A program made the position numbers and the translations under genes. Shown piece by piece: positions 15,498 to 24,424 of a stretch of 64,000 nt of DNA. The notes beneath the pieces are model-generated. The model ran no database searches and was not told the DNA's origin. It saw only the letters and a list, made by a program, of their open reading frames with translations. Source of the DNA: Adlercreutzia hattorii (GTDB lineage Bacteria; Actinomycetota; Coriobacteriia; Coriobacteriales; Eggerthellaceae); assembly GCF_011405655.1 (NCBI RefSeq), contig NZ_AP022829.1, positions 1,473,001 through 1,537,000 on the forward strand, given 5' to 3'. Each line of letters starts with the position of its first letter. Position 1 is the first letter of the stretch.

Positions 15498-16442
15498 ATG
15501 GCCTTCGATCACAAGCACCTCATCGACATCACGGAGTACTCCGCCGATGACATCATGACCATCCTGGAGACGGCCAAGACCTTCAAGCAGGTCAACGAGC
15601 GCCGCATCAAGAAGGTGCCGACGCTGAAGGGCTTCACCGTCGTGAACATGTTCAACGAGCCCTCCACCCGCACCCGCTCCTCCTTCGAGATCGCCGAGAA
15701 GCGCCTTTCCGCCGACTCGCTGAACTTCGGCGGCTCGTCGACGGCCACGGTGAAGGGCGAGAGCCTCGTGGACACCGTGAAGACGCTCTGCTCCTACAAG
15801 ATCGATTGCATCGTGGTGCGCGACCGCTGGGCCGGCGTGCCTCGCAAGATCGCGGATGTGTCCGGCGTGTCGGTCATCGACGCCGGCGACGGCAAGCACC
15901 AGCATCCCACCCAGGCGCTGCTCGATCTGTACTCCATCTGGGAGGAGAAGGGCTCCTTCGACAACCTGCACGTGGGCGTGGTGGGCGACATCTCGCACTC
16001 CCGCGTGTGCGGCTCGCTCATTCCGGCCCTGAAGATCATGGGCTGCGAGGTGACGGTCATCGCGCCGCCGACGCTTCTGCCCGCGCGCCCCGATATCCTG
16101 GGCGCCGACCATGTGACGAGCAACCTCGACGAGGCGCTGCCCGAGCTGGACGTGGTGTACATGCTGCGCATCCAGCGCGAGCGCTTCGAGGGCGCGCCGT
16201 ACCCGAACCTGCGCGAGTACAACCTGCTCTACGGCCTCACCGAGGAGCGCGACAAGCTTCTGAAGCCCGATGCGTGCGTGTGCCACCCGGGCCCCATCAA
16301 CCGCGGCGTGGAGCTGGACAGCTTCATGGCCGACCATCCCAAGCGCTCCATCATCCTCGACCAAGTTTACGCCGGCGTGCTCGTGCGCATGGCCGCCCTG
16401 TACCTGCTCCTAGGAGGTAGCAACGATGGCATTGATGCTTAA
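15498..16442 (+). CDS. pyrB: Aspartate carbamoyltransferase catalytic subunit
   Basis: Makes carbamoyl-aspartate from carbamoyl phosphate and aspartate. The carbamoyl-phosphate loop FNEPSTRTRSSFE lies near residue 53. The Lys-containing STATVKGES loop, HPTQALLD and the C-terminal HPGPINRG for aspartate binding are all present. The length of 314 aa is standard. No pyrI regulatory subunit follows, so regulation is likely through PyrR. ATG 15498 was chosen over an in-frame GTG at 15486 that lies within the pyrR end. It overlaps pyrC by 17 nt. Confidence 0.96.
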   Translation: MAFDHKHLIDITEYSADDIMTILETAKTFKQVNERRIKKVPTLKGFTVVNMFNEPSTRTRSSFEIAEKRLSADSLNFGGSSTATVKGESLVDTVKTLCSYKIDCIVVRDRWAGVPRKIADVSGVSVIDAGDGKHQHPTQALLDLYSIWEEKGSFDNLHVGVVGDISHSRVCGSLIPALKIMGCEVTVIAPPTLLPARPDILGADHVTSNLDEALPELDVVYMLRIQRERFEGAPYPNLREYNLLYGLTEERDKLLKPDACVCHPGPINRGVELDSFMADHPKRSIILDQVYAGVLVRMAALYLLLGGSNDGIDA

Positions 16443-17718
16443 GAACGCCCGTCTGATCGACCCCCAGATCGGCCTTGATGAAGTGGCCGACATCCTCATC
16501 CGCGACGGCAAGATCGTGGAAGTGGGCCACGACCTCACCATGGAGAAGGGCGTCGAGCGCGACCTGTCCGGCAAGATCGTCACCCCCGGCCTCGTGGACA
16601 TGCACGTGCACTTCCGCGATCCGGGCCAGGAGCAGAAAGAGGACATCGCCTCCGGCTCCCGTGCGGCGGCCCATGGCGGCTTCACCGCGGTGTGCACCAT
16701 GCCGAACACAAGCCCGGTGGTCGACGACGCCGTGGCCGTGGAATATGTGAAGGCCCGTGCCGCGGCCGTGGGGAAGTGCCGCGTCGTGGTGGCCGGCGCC
16801 TGCTCCAAGGACCTGAAGGGCGAGGTGCTCTCCGACATGGGCGACATGTACGCCCACGGCGCGCCGGTGTTCACCGACGACGGCCATGGCATCCAGGACG
16901 CCGGCATGATGCGTCGCGTCATGGACTACGCCAACCAGTTCGACACCGTCATCATGGCCCACTGCCAGGATGACTCGCTGGTGGCCGACGGCCAGGTGAA
17001 CGAGGGCGTGGCGAGCACGCGCCTGGGCATGGTGGGCTGGCCGGCCGAGGGCGAGGAGCTCGAGATCGCTCGCGACATCGCGCTGTGCCGCCTGACGGGC
17101 TGCCCGCTGCATATCCAGCACATCACCACCAAGCGCGGGCTCGATCTGGTGGCCGCCGCCAAAGCCGAGGGCCTGCCGGTGACCTGCGAGGTGACGCCGC
17201 ACCACATGTTCCTCACCGAGGACGCCATCACCGCCGAGTACCAGACCGCGCTGAAGGTGAACCCGCCGCTGCGCACCGCCGAGGACGCCGCCGCGCTCAT
17301 CGAGGGCCTCGCGAACGGCACCATCGACGCCATCGTCACCGACCACGCGCCCCACACCGATTGGGAGAAGGACCGCGAGTTCGAGCTGGCGCCCTTCGGC
17401 ATGACCGGTCTCGAGACCTCGCTCTCCCTCGTGCTCACGCACCTCGTGCGCGCCGGCGTCATCGACTACGGCCGCATGATCCAGGCCATGGCCGTCGCTC
17501 CGCGCGAGATCCTGCGCCAGGAGCCGGTGAAGATCGAGGCCGGCAGCGTGGCCGACCTCACGGTCATCGACCCGGAGGCCGCCTGGACCGTGGAAGTGGG
17601 CGACTTCTACTCCAAGGCCAACAACTCCGGCTTCGTCGGAGCCGAGCTTACGGGCCGCGCCACCGACGTCTACGTCGGCGGCTACGCCACCATGGAGGAC
17701 GGCAAGATCGTCGAGTAG
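16426..17718 (+). CDS. pyrC: Dihydroorotase (class I)
   Basis: Cyclises carbamoyl-aspartate to dihydroorotate. The metal-binding DMHVHFRDPGQEQKED lies near residue 58, with MPNTSPVVD, FTDDGHGIQD and the C-terminal TDHAPH. The 430 aa length fits class I enzymes. The start ATG 16426 has a strong AGGAGG within the pyrB end, and the 17-nt overlap suggests translational coupling. It is the last gene of this pyrimidine operon and is followed by a terminator. Confidence 0.96.
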   Translation: MALMLKNARLIDPQIGLDEVADILIRDGKIVEVGHDLTMEKGVERDLSGKIVTPGLVDMHVHFRDPGQEQKEDIASGSRAAAHGGFTAVCTMPNTSPVVDDAVAVEYVKARAAAVGKCRVVVAGACSKDLKGEVLSDMGDMYAHGAPVFTDDGHGIQDAGMMRRVMDYANQFDTVIMAHCQDDSLVADGQVNEGVASTRLGMVGWPAEGEELEIARDIALCRLTGCPLHIQHITTKRGLDLVAAAKAEGLPVTCEVTPHHMFLTEDAITAEYQTALKVNPPLRTAEDAAALIEGLANGTIDAIVTDHAPHTDWEKDREFELAPFGMTGLETSLSLVLTHLVRAGVIDYGRMIQAMAVAPREILRQEPVKIEAGSVADLTVIDPEAAWTVEVGDFYSKANNSGFVGAELTGRATDVYVGGYATMEDGKIVE

Positions 17719-17746
17719 GTACCTGCCGACAACCAATGTCTTGCCT

Positions 17747-17783
17747 GGAAGGGGCCGTCTTCGGACGGTCCCTTCTCGTTTTC
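17747..17783 (+). terminator. Intrinsic terminator after pyrC
   Basis: GGAAGGGGCCGTC pairs with GACGGTCCCTTC around TTCG and is followed by TCGTTTT. It separates the pyr operon from the ABC importer. Confidence 0.85.
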
Positions 17784-17904
17784 CCGCCTCAAGGGTGCTT
17801 TACGGGAAAGCGTCGGCTGGGCAACAGGCGAGGGGTAGACGCGGGAGTGGGGGAGCTCCTGCCTAGAATGAGGCTACGCCGGTTGTGGATGTTTCCCGAA
17901 GGAC

Positions 17905-17932
17905 TTGCATAAAAGTAAGCCAGTGATAACAT
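17905..17932 (+). promoter_or_regulatory. Putative promoter of the FecCD-type importer
   Basis: TTGCAT (17905-17910) and TAACAT (17927-17932) are separated by 16 nt, 60 nt before the binding-protein start. Short inverted repeats downstream (TTCGCTGAA near 17946) could bind a metal regulator, but no clear Fur or DtxR box was recognised. Confidence 0.45.
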
Positions 17933-17991
17933 TTGGCGCCATAAGTTCGCTGAAACTAACTGATTGCTCAGCTTTAGGAAAGGATGTGCTC

Positions 17992-18993
17992 ATGCCCCCG
18001 ATTTCCCGCCGCACCTTCGCAGCCTTCCTCGCTACTGCCGCCCTAACTCCCGTGCTCGGTGGCTGCTCCTCTTCCAGCGGTTCCTCCGCAGAAGGAGAGG
18101 CCGCCACGACGACCGACGGCAGCACTTCCGGCACCGATGCGGCCGCAGGCGCAGCCACGCGCACGGTGGACACCGACAAGGGGCCGGTGGAGATTCCGGC
18201 CAATCCCCAGACCATTGTGAGCGACTACTACCTCGGCGAGTTTCTGGCCGTGGACGTGAAACCGGTCATCGCGAGCCCTTATGCCTTGAACAACCCCTTC
18301 CTCGCCGGGCTGTGCGACGGCATTGAGGCGCTGAACACCACCTCGGCCGAGACCTCGCTCGAGATGATCGCCGAGAAGCAGCCGGATCTCATCATCACCA
18401 TCACCGAGGCCGACTACGACAAGTACGCCAAGATCGCGCCGACGGTCTACATCGCCGACGGCACGCGCACCGACGAGGACCTGTTCCGCTACATCGCCGA
18501 CTTGGTGGGCAAGAAGGACGCCGCCGAGGCCTACATCGCCGAGTTCAACGACAAGGTGGCCACGGTGAAGGACGAGATCGTGGGCATCGTGGGCGACCGC
18601 ACCGTGTCCATCCTGGAGGTGTGGCCCCAGGAGATCTACACCATGGGCAGCCATTTCGCCCGTGGCGGTTCCATCCTCTATGACATGTGGGGGTTGAAGG
18701 CGCCCGAGGCCATCCAGGGCCCCATGGTGGACGGCGACGAGGCCTACAAGGTGATCTCCGTGGAGGCGCTGCCCGACTACGCCGGCGACTTCATCTGCTA
18801 CGGCGTGCTGGACGGTGCCGATTCGGCCTACGTGGACGACTCGCAGCTGTGGAAGAACCTGCCCGCCGTGCAGGCCGGGCGCCTCATGCCCTACGAGCAG
18901 GTGGCCTTCATGCACCGCGACCCCATCACGCTCACCAACCAGCTTCAGGTCTTCACCGACTTCTTCCGCGCCCATGCGGATGCGGCGGCCTAG
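17992..18993 (+). CDS. ABC transporter substrate-binding lipoprotein, Fe-siderophore/heme/cobalamin type
   Basis: A 333-aa FepB/BtuF-like binding protein. The signal sequence carries a twin-arginine SRRTFAAFLA and a lipobox ending LGGC, so it is probably exported folded by Tat and lipid-anchored. A Ser/Gly/Thr-rich linker follows, then the periplasmic-binding fold (PQTIVSDYYLGEFLAVDVKPV, MIAEKQPDLIIT). AGGAAAGG sits 7 nt before ATG 17992; a GTG at 17986 is also possible. It is first in a four-gene importer operon with two permeases and an ATPase. The exact cargo is unknown. Confidence 0.9.
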   Translation: MPPISRRTFAAFLATAALTPVLGGCSSSSGSSAEGEAATTTDGSTSGTDAAAGAATRTVDTDKGPVEIPANPQTIVSDYYLGEFLAVDVKPVIASPYALNNPFLAGLCDGIEALNTTSAETSLEMIAEKQPDLIITITEADYDKYAKIAPTVYIADGTRTDEDLFRYIADLVGKKDAAEAYIAEFNDKVATVKDEIVGIVGDRTVSILEVWPQEIYTMGSHFARGGSILYDMWGLKAPEAIQGPMVDGDEAYKVISVEALPDYAGDFICYGVLDGADSAYVDDSQLWKNLPAVQAGRLMPYEQVAFMHRDPITLTNQLQVFTDFFRAHADAAA

Positions 18994-19005
18994 CGGGGAC
19001 GCTTC

Positions 19006-20004
19006 GTGTCGCGCCTCAGGACATCGATCTTCCTGATCGGGGGAGTCGTCGCGGTCGCGCTGGCCGCGGGGCTCTCCCTGTTCTTCGGCAGCACCCCCAT
19101 TCCGCCCGACCAGGTGCTGGAGGCGCTCTTCTCGCCAGATATGGCGAACCAGGAGCACGTGGCCATCCTTGAGCTGCGCGGGCCCCGTACGGTGGGCTGC
19201 ATCCTCGTGGGGGCGGCCTTCGCCGTGGCCGGCGCCATCATGCAGGGCGTGACCCGCAACCCCTTGGCCGACTCGGGGCTTCTGGGCATCAACGCCGGCG
19301 CCGCCTTCGCCCTGGCGCTGTGCCTGGCGCTGCTGCCGGGCATGAGCTTCGCCGGGGTGGTGGGGTGCTCGTTTGTAGGCGCCACCTTCGCCCTGGCCGT
19401 GGTCTTCGGGGCCGTGAGCTTCCGGCGGCGCAACGTGGATCCGGTCCTGCTGGTTCTGGCCGGCTGCGCGGTGGGGCTGTTCCTCACGGCGCTCGCCCAG
19501 GGCGTGGCGATCTTCTTCAACATCGGCTACTCGCTCACCTTCTGGACCGCCGGGGGCGTGGCGGGCATCCGCGCGGACACGCTGGCCATGACGGCGCCGT
19601 TCATCGCGGCGGCGCTGGCGGCGGCCTGGGTGCTGGCGCGCCGGGTGACGGTGCTCTCGCTCGGCGAGGACGCGGCCGCGGGGCTCGGCGTGAACGTGGG
19701 GGCCTCCCGCGCGCTGTGCCTGCTCGTGGTGCTCGTTCTGGCGGGAGCGGCCGTGGCCCTGGCGGGGCCGGTGGCCTTCGTGGGCCTCATGGTGCCGCAC
19801 ATGGTGCGCCGCTTCGTGGGGTCGGACTACCGGGCCGTCATCCCCGCCTCCGTGGTGGGCGGGGCGCTGCTCATGCTTCTGGCCGACGTGCTCGCCCGCA
19901 CGCTCATGGCGCCGAGCGAGATTCCCATCGGCGTCATCTTCGCCATCGTCGGCGTGCCGTTCTTCATCTGGTGCGCGCGGAGGGAGGCGATGGGCCTTGA
20001 ATGA
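19006..20004 (+). CDS. FecCD-family ABC permease 1
   Basis: A 332-aa hydrophobic protein with about nine to ten membrane helices. The family hallmarks LRGPRTVGCILVGAAFAVAGAIMQG and NPLADSGLLGINAGA are near residues 57-95, and GPVAFVGLMVPHMVRR near 250 is the conserved cytoplasmic segment that contacts the ATPase. It imports the chelate delivered by the preceding lipoprotein. It starts at GTG 19006, 12 nt after the previous stop, and overlaps the second permease start. Confidence 0.92.
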   Translation: MSRLRTSIFLIGGVVAVALAAGLSLFFGSTPIPPDQVLEALFSPDMANQEHVAILELRGPRTVGCILVGAAFAVAGAIMQGVTRNPLADSGLLGINAGAAFALALCLALLPGMSFAGVVGCSFVGATFALAVVFGAVSFRRRNVDPVLLVLAGCAVGLFLTALAQGVAIFFNIGYSLTFWTAGGVAGIRADTLAMTAPFIAAALAAAWVLARRVTVLSLGEDAAAGLGVNVGASRALCLLVVLVLAGAAVALAGPVAFVGLMVPHMVRRFVGSDYRAVIPASVVGGALLMLLADVLARTLMAPSEIPIGVIFAIVGVPFFIWCARREAMGLE

Positions 20005-21001
20005 GCGAAAGAAACGGCTGCGCACGGGAGCGGTGCTGGCGATGCTCGCCGCGGTTGCGCTTTTGGCCCTGTGGTGCGACATCAACGCCGGCTACCGCAG
20101 CATCTCGCTAGAGGAGCTGGGGCAGATCTTCTCCGGCACGGCCAGCCAGAGCCTCACCTACACCCTGGTGGACCTGCGCCTGCCCCGGGTGCTCACCTCG
20201 CTTCTGGTGGGCGTGGGGCTGTCGCTTTCCGGGTGCCTTCTGCAGGGCGTCTCCCGCAACGACATGGCCGACCCGGGCGTGCTCGGCATCAATGCCGGCG
20301 CGGGGCTGCTCGTAGCCGCCTTCATCGTCTTCGTGCCCGCGGGGCTTGTTCCCTCCGCCGTGGCCCTGCCCCTGCTCGCCTTCGCGGGCTCGGCGGCGGT
20401 GGCCTTCCTCGGCTGGAGGCTGTCGGTGGTGCGCGGCGCCTCCAGCCCGCGCCGGCTGCTGCTCATCGGCGTCGCTCTGGCCACGGGGCTCTCCAGCGCG
20501 ACATCGCTCCTCATGCTGCGCATGTCCGACGGCGACTACGCCTTCGTGCAGAACTGGATCGCCGGCAGCATCTGGGGTGCCAGCTGGGGGAACGTGGCCA
20601 TCCTCTCCGTTGGGCTGGCGCTGCTCGCCTTCGGCGCCTTCTACGCGTCGCGCACGCTGAACGTGCTGGGGCTGGGGGAGGCGGCCGCCACGGGCCTCGG
20701 CGTGAACGTGCCCCGGGCCCGCGCTGCCCTCACCGCCGTGGCCGTGGGGGCCTCGGGGCTCGCTTGCGCCGTGGGCGGCGGCCTCACCTTCGTAGGGCTC
20801 GTGTGCCCGCACATGGCGCGGCGCCTCGTGGGGCCGAACTTCCGGGCGCTCGTGCCGGCGTGCGTGCTCGTGGGCGCCGTGCTCATGCTTCTGGCCGACA
20901 TCGTCTCGCGCACGCTCCTCGCCCCCAACGAGATACCCGTCGGCATCGTGGCGGCGGTCATCGGCGCGCCCTATTTCCTGTACCTGTTGGCGAGATCCTA
21001 G
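19997..21001 (+). CDS. FecCD-family ABC permease 2
   Basis: A 334-aa partner of permease 1, with the same motifs: LRLPRVLTSLLVGVGLSLSGCLLQG, NDMADPGVLGINAGAG and GLTFVGLVCPHMARR. Two different permeases suggest a heterodimeric channel, as in FecCD and FepDG. TTG 19997 is the likely start because GGAGGGAGG lies about 10 nt upstream and it overlaps the permease 1 stop by 8 nt; GTG 20033 is an alternative that would trim 12 residues. Confidence 0.92.
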   Translation: MNERKKRLRTGAVLAMLAAVALLALWCDINAGYRSISLEELGQIFSGTASQSLTYTLVDLRLPRVLTSLLVGVGLSLSGCLLQGVSRNDMADPGVLGINAGAGLLVAAFIVFVPAGLVPSAVALPLLAFAGSAAVAFLGWRLSVVRGASSPRRLLLIGVALATGLSSATSLLMLRMSDGDYAFVQNWIAGSIWGASWGNVAILSVGLALLAFGAFYASRTLNVLGLGEAAATGLGVNVPRARAALTAVAVGASGLACAVGGGLTFVGLVCPHMARRLVGPNFRALVPACVLVGAVLMLLADIVSRTLLAPNEIPVGIVAAVIGAPYFLYLLARS

Positions 21002-21016
21002 GAGAAGGTGACGCTT

Positions 21017-21931
21017 GTGAAGAAGCCGAACGCAGCGGATTTCCGCGATTCCTTCCGCGAAGGCGCTCCCGAAGCGCCCGAAGTCGTCGATGAGCCTCTG
21101 TTCTGCGAGACCTGCGACCGCACCTGCGAGCGCTTCGCCGACGCGGCCCTGCGCGGCGAGGCCGTGTCGGTGGGCTACGGCGACCGCGTCATCATAGAGC
21201 CCATGGACGTGGCCGTGCCCGCGGGCGAGATCACCTCCATCATCGGGCCGAACGGCTGCGGGAAATCGACGCTTCTGAAGGCGCTCTCGCGCACCATGCC
21301 CCTGTGCGGCGGCGCGGTGTACCTGGACGGGCGCGCCATCGCCGAGATGCCCACGGCCGAGGTGGCCCGCAAGATGGCGCTACTGCCCCAGTCGCCCCAG
21401 GCCCCGGCGGGGCTCACCGTGGGCGAGCTGGTGGCGCTGGGCCGCTACCCGCACCAGAAGGGCTTCGGGCGCCTGACCGACGACGATAAGCGCATCATCG
21501 ACTGGGCCCTTTCCATCACGCATCTGGGTGACTTCGCCGCGCGCCCCATTGACGCCCTTTCCGGCGGCCAGCGCCAGCGCGCCTGGATCGCCATGGCGCT
21601 CGCCCAGGACACGGGCCTCATCCTGCTTGACGAGCCCACCACCTACCTGGACATGGCCCACCAGCTGGAGGTGCTGGAGCTTCTGCAGACGCTCAACCGC
21701 GACCAGGGCAAGACCATCGCGCTCGTCATCCACGAGCTGAACCTGGCCGCCCGCTTCTCCGATTGGATGATCGCCCTGAAGGCCGGCGCCATCCGCGGCG
21801 CGGGCACGCCGGCCGAGGTGATGACCCCGGCCCTTCTGCGCGAGGTCTTCGGCCTGGACGCCCTCATAGTCCCCGACCCCTGGACCGCCCGCCCCAGCCT
21901 CGTAAGCTACCGCCTGGCAGGGGAGGAATAA
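21017..21931 (+). CDS. ABC ATPase of the FecCD-type importer, with Cys-rich N-terminal extension
   Basis: The energy-coupling subunit. Walker A is GPNGCGKST, Q-loop LLPQSPQ, signature LSGGQRQRAW, Walker B LILLDEP, and the switch His is in VIHELN, close to FepC/FhuC. Before the ABC domain there is an atypical extension of about 50 residues including CETCDRTCERF (CX2CX3C). GTG 21017 was preferred to GTG 21008 because AGGAGAAGG at 21000-21008 is then a properly spaced ribosome-binding site. It closes the importer operon. Confidence 0.92.
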   Translation: MKKPNAADFRDSFREGAPEAPEVVDEPLFCETCDRTCERFADAALRGEAVSVGYGDRVIIEPMDVAVPAGEITSIIGPNGCGKSTLLKALSRTMPLCGGAVYLDGRAIAEMPTAEVARKMALLPQSPQAPAGLTVGELVALGRYPHQKGFGRLTDDDKRIIDWALSITHLGDFAARPIDALSGGQRQRAWIAMALAQDTGLILLDEPTTYLDMAHQLEVLELLQTLNRDQGKTIALVIHELNLAARFSDWMIALKAGAIRGAGTPAEVMTPALLREVFGLDALIVPDPWTARPSLVSYRLAGEE

Positions 21932-21977
21932 ACCGTTGGATGCTCTGGAGCTTCGGGCGAACTTTCCGGCGTGCTCT

Positions 21978-22403
21978 CTATGCGTGTCCTAGGCGAACGC
22001 GAGAACCTTCTTCTCCTCGGCGCATTGCACCAGGTAGAGGTTTATCAGGTTCTGGTAAGGGATGCTGATTGACCGAACCCAGCGCAGCGCAAACAAGCTC
22101 GTAGGTCGAAAGGGACAGTTGCCCGAGCGGTTCGTCCCTCAAAAGCTTGTCGCGACGCACCTCCACAAGGGGCTCGACTTGCACCCAGGAGGGCCGACGG
22201 AGTCCGCAGGATTCCCAGTCGGAGATCTCGACGAAATCGGACAGTCCGTAGTTTGCCGACGTCGTTACCTTCGCGGTAATGACGCTCGCCTTTCCCGAAG
22301 CGTCCAAGATGACAACGGGTCGCACCTTGCCCACGCCCTCGTGGTCGGCGAACTCGACGTAGGCGAGCCAGATGTCGCGCGGCGCGGGATCACACGAGGT
22401 CAT
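21978..22403 (-). CDS. MazF/PemK-family toxin
   Basis: A 141-aa protein. The N-terminus RDIWLAYVEFADHEGVGKVRPVVIL matches the MazF/PemK fold start (DIW...KxRPVVI), and SDFVEISDWESCGLRRPSWVQVEPLVEV covers the conserved SWV core, where the Ser/Thr and Arg contribute to RNA cleavage. Such toxins are sequence-specific endoribonucleases. The start overlaps the upstream antitoxin by 14 nt, which enforces coupling. It has about 30 residues more at the C-terminus than most MazF proteins. It is convergent with the ABC ATPase gene. Confidence 0.82.
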   Translation of the reverse strand: MTSCDPAPRDIWLAYVEFADHEGVGKVRPVVILDASGKASVITAKVTTSANYGLSDFVEISDWESCGLRRPSWVQVEPLVEVRRDKLLRDEPLGQLSLSTYELVCAALGSVNQHPLPEPDKPLPGAMRRGEEGSRVRLGHA

Positions 22404-22680
22404 CGTAGAGCCCCTCGTCCTCTGGGGCGTCCATCCAGGCCGGAAGGACGGTGACGCCCGTGGCGGGATCCGGGCGCAGCGTCTCCCGGCCCGTCAGGAC
22501 GGGGGAAGGCTCGGGGCGCAGGTCGAAGGGGAGGCCGCCCACCTCGACGGACTTGCGCATGAAGAGGTTGAAGGCCTCGCTTAAGGTGAGACCCCATCGG
22601 TCGTAGACGCACCGGGTCTGCCGCTTCAGCTCGTCGCTCGTGCGGAACTTTATCTCGGCGTCCTTCGTTGCAGTTGGCAT
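22390..22680 (-). CDS. RelB/DinJ-family antitoxin
   Basis: A 96-aa ribbon-helix-helix protein. FRTSDELKRQTRCVYDRWGLTLSEAFNLFMRKSVEVGGLPFDL is the DinJ/RelB signature; the acidic, Pro-rich C-terminus (DAPEDEGLYDDLV) is likely the toxin-binding tail. ATG at 22678-22680 is preceded by AAGGAGGTGCATC, an excellent RBS; a longer in-frame reading upstream lacks one. DinJ-type antitoxins usually pair with YafQ/RelE-type toxins, so pairing with a MazF-like toxin is a mixed combination. It probably also represses its own promoter. Confidence 0.85.
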   Translation of the reverse strand: MPTATKDAEIKFRTSDELKRQTRCVYDRWGLTLSEAFNLFMRKSVEVGGLPFDLRPEPSPVLTGRETLRPDPATGVTVLPAWMDAPEDEGLYDDLV

Positions 22681-23100
22681 GATGCACCTCCTTGTTGTAG
22701 CCCCAATGTTACCACAAGAGGGCATGCGTCTGAAATGGGGGCAGCAGGCGGTGCTCTGCTGTGGACATAGGCTTGTCGCGCATTCCGTTAGCGAAAAATT
22801 CCTGATGGCGTCGCCAAGCTGTGCTAAACTTGCCGACATGCTGTTAACGAAGCGCACATATACGTGCCTGGGGGGGTCTCACCGCTAAGTCGGCCCGAAC
22901 CTTCGCGCGCTAGCGTAGCATTCCCGCGGGACGCGTTCCCGCAGCAACCGAGTAGATACAACCGAATAGAGAGCTTCGAGGCCCAAGGGTTCTTGGGTTC
23001 TTTTGCGCTTTGGAGCGGGAAGGGGCCATGAGCGGGCTTTCCACGACTTTATCGATCTGATGGACTGAAGCAGATATCCGAGAAAGGAAGGTAGGCACGT
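22681..23100. other. Intergenic region between the TA pair and a zinc-ribbon gene
   Basis: This 420-nt divergent region should hold both promoters. On the minus strand TTTCAG and TAACAT with 18 nt between, just before the antitoxin, is a candidate. On the plus strand TAAACT near 22826 and the GCAC-ATATAC-GTGC repeat near 22853 are possible control sites. GC content is lower than in the flanking genes. No convincing coding frame was seen. Confidence 0.4.
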
Positions 23101-24297
23101 ATGTTCTGTCCTAAGTGCGGAAGTGAGATTGCGGAGGGGGCGGCCTTCTGCGGGAAGTGCGGGGCGCCGGTGGGCGCCCAGGCGGCTGGGGCGGCCCAGG
23201 CAGGGAGCGCGCAGGGCGCGGCAGGCGCTGCCGTCGGCGGGACGCCGGCACTCAAGAAGAACGGTGCGAAGATAGGGGCCGTCGCGGCTGCTGTCGTGGT
23301 TGTGGTGGTGCTCGTCGCCGGGTTCGCGACGAACTGGTTCGGGCTCGCAGGCGTGCAGCCCAAGGAGGCGGTGGAGGTTCCCGCCGCGAGCCAGGGCGCG
23401 GACGAGGCGCAGGGCGCGAACGCGGCCGACGGCCAGAGCGCCGATGCTAACGAGAGTGCGGGCGACGCCCAGGGCGGCTCCCAGGCTGCTGCCAGCGTCA
23501 CGGTGAAGTCGGCGGTGGAGGCCTATACGTGGGACGAGCTCTCGCAGATTTCGGCCGAGATCGGTGCAGCCGGCGACGAGGCGGCTGCCGTCGAGGTGGC
23601 GAAGAGGTACAACCTGTGCACGCCCGAGGGGAAGCTCGACGGCACACAGGTGAAGTCGGTGACGCTGGCCGACGGTACCCAGACCACCGTGCAGATCGTC
23701 GGGTTCGCCCACGACGACAAGACCGCGGGCGGCAAGGCCGGCATCACGTTCATCTTCGGGGATTGTGTAGGCGAGGCGCCCATGAACTCGACCGACACCA
23801 ATGCCGGCGGTTGGGAGGCCTCCCAGATGCGCGCCTATCTCAACGGCGACTGGCGAACCCAGCTGCCCCAGGATCTGGACGCTGTTATCGTGCCAGTCGA
23901 TAAGCTCTCCAACAACGTGGGCGAGACGGATGCAGTATCTGCGGTAACGACAACATCCGATGCCCTTTGGTTATTTTCGCTATCAGAGCTTGCAGGTGCC
24001 GTCCCCGCAGGTCGTACAGGGGAGGGCTGTGGCCTTTTTGAGGAGGGCTATGTGGACGTTCTGGATGCAGCGGGATCGCAATACGGGCTTTTCTGCGACA
24101 TGGGCGTGGGCATGGGAAACAGCGAAAATGCCTGCCTCGTTAAGACGCGCACAGACACGTACGCTTTCTGGTGGCTACGTACCTCGGAGCCACGCGACGG
24201 GTACTGCTTTCTGCGTGTCGACCAACACGGATATACACCTTCGGGATCCGACGGTGCTAGCTGCGCAAATTACATGGTTCCTGGCTTTTGCATTTAA
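23101..24297 (+). CDS. Zinc-ribbon membrane protein with DUF6273-like extracellular domain
   Basis: A 398-aa protein. The N-terminal zinc ribbon CPKCG...CGKCG occupies residues 3-22, a flexible Ala/Gly region follows, then one transmembrane helix at about 59-78 (IGAVAAAVVVVVVLVAGFA). An Ala/Asp/Gln-rich linker leads to a C-terminal domain whose GGWEASQMRAYLNGDW and FWWLRTSEPRDGYCFLRVDQHGY resemble DUF6273, a lectin-like fold. The last 370 nt use less GC-rich codons than the rest. The partner genes at 24425 and 24610 share the zinc-ribbon theme. Function is unknown; a surface sensor or binding role is a guess. Confidence 0.75.
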   Translation: MFCPKCGSEIAEGAAFCGKCGAPVGAQAAGAAQAGSAQGAAGAAVGGTPALKKNGAKIGAVAAAVVVVVVLVAGFATNWFGLAGVQPKEAVEVPAASQGADEAQGANAADGQSADANESAGDAQGGSQAAASVTVKSAVEAYTWDELSQISAEIGAAGDEAAAVEVAKRYNLCTPEGKLDGTQVKSVTLADGTQTTVQIVGFAHDDKTAGGKAGITFIFGDCVGEAPMNSTDTNAGGWEASQMRAYLNGDWRTQLPQDLDAVIVPVDKLSNNVGETDAVSAVTTTSDALWLFSLSELAGAVPAGRTGEGCGLFEEGYVDVLDAAGSQYGLFCDMGVGMGNSENACLVKTRTDTYAFWWLRTSEPRDGYCFLRVDQHGYTPSGSDGASCANYMVPGFCI

Positions 24298-24424
24298 GCC
24301 CATCCAAGTATCCAAGAACCTGCACGCACGTGACGCGAACAGACGGAAAGGGCTTCCAATGAGCAGCGCGTTTCTTATCGAAGCTGGAATCATCGGTGGG
24401 CCGGTGGGAAAGGAAAGGATTCGC

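Noticed and set aside
23930-24297. Possible diversity-generating retroelement variable region at the C-terminus of the DUF6273-like protein
   Set aside because: The end of the gene has a lectin-like look and a drop in GC, but no second template copy and no reverse transcriptase were found in the window.
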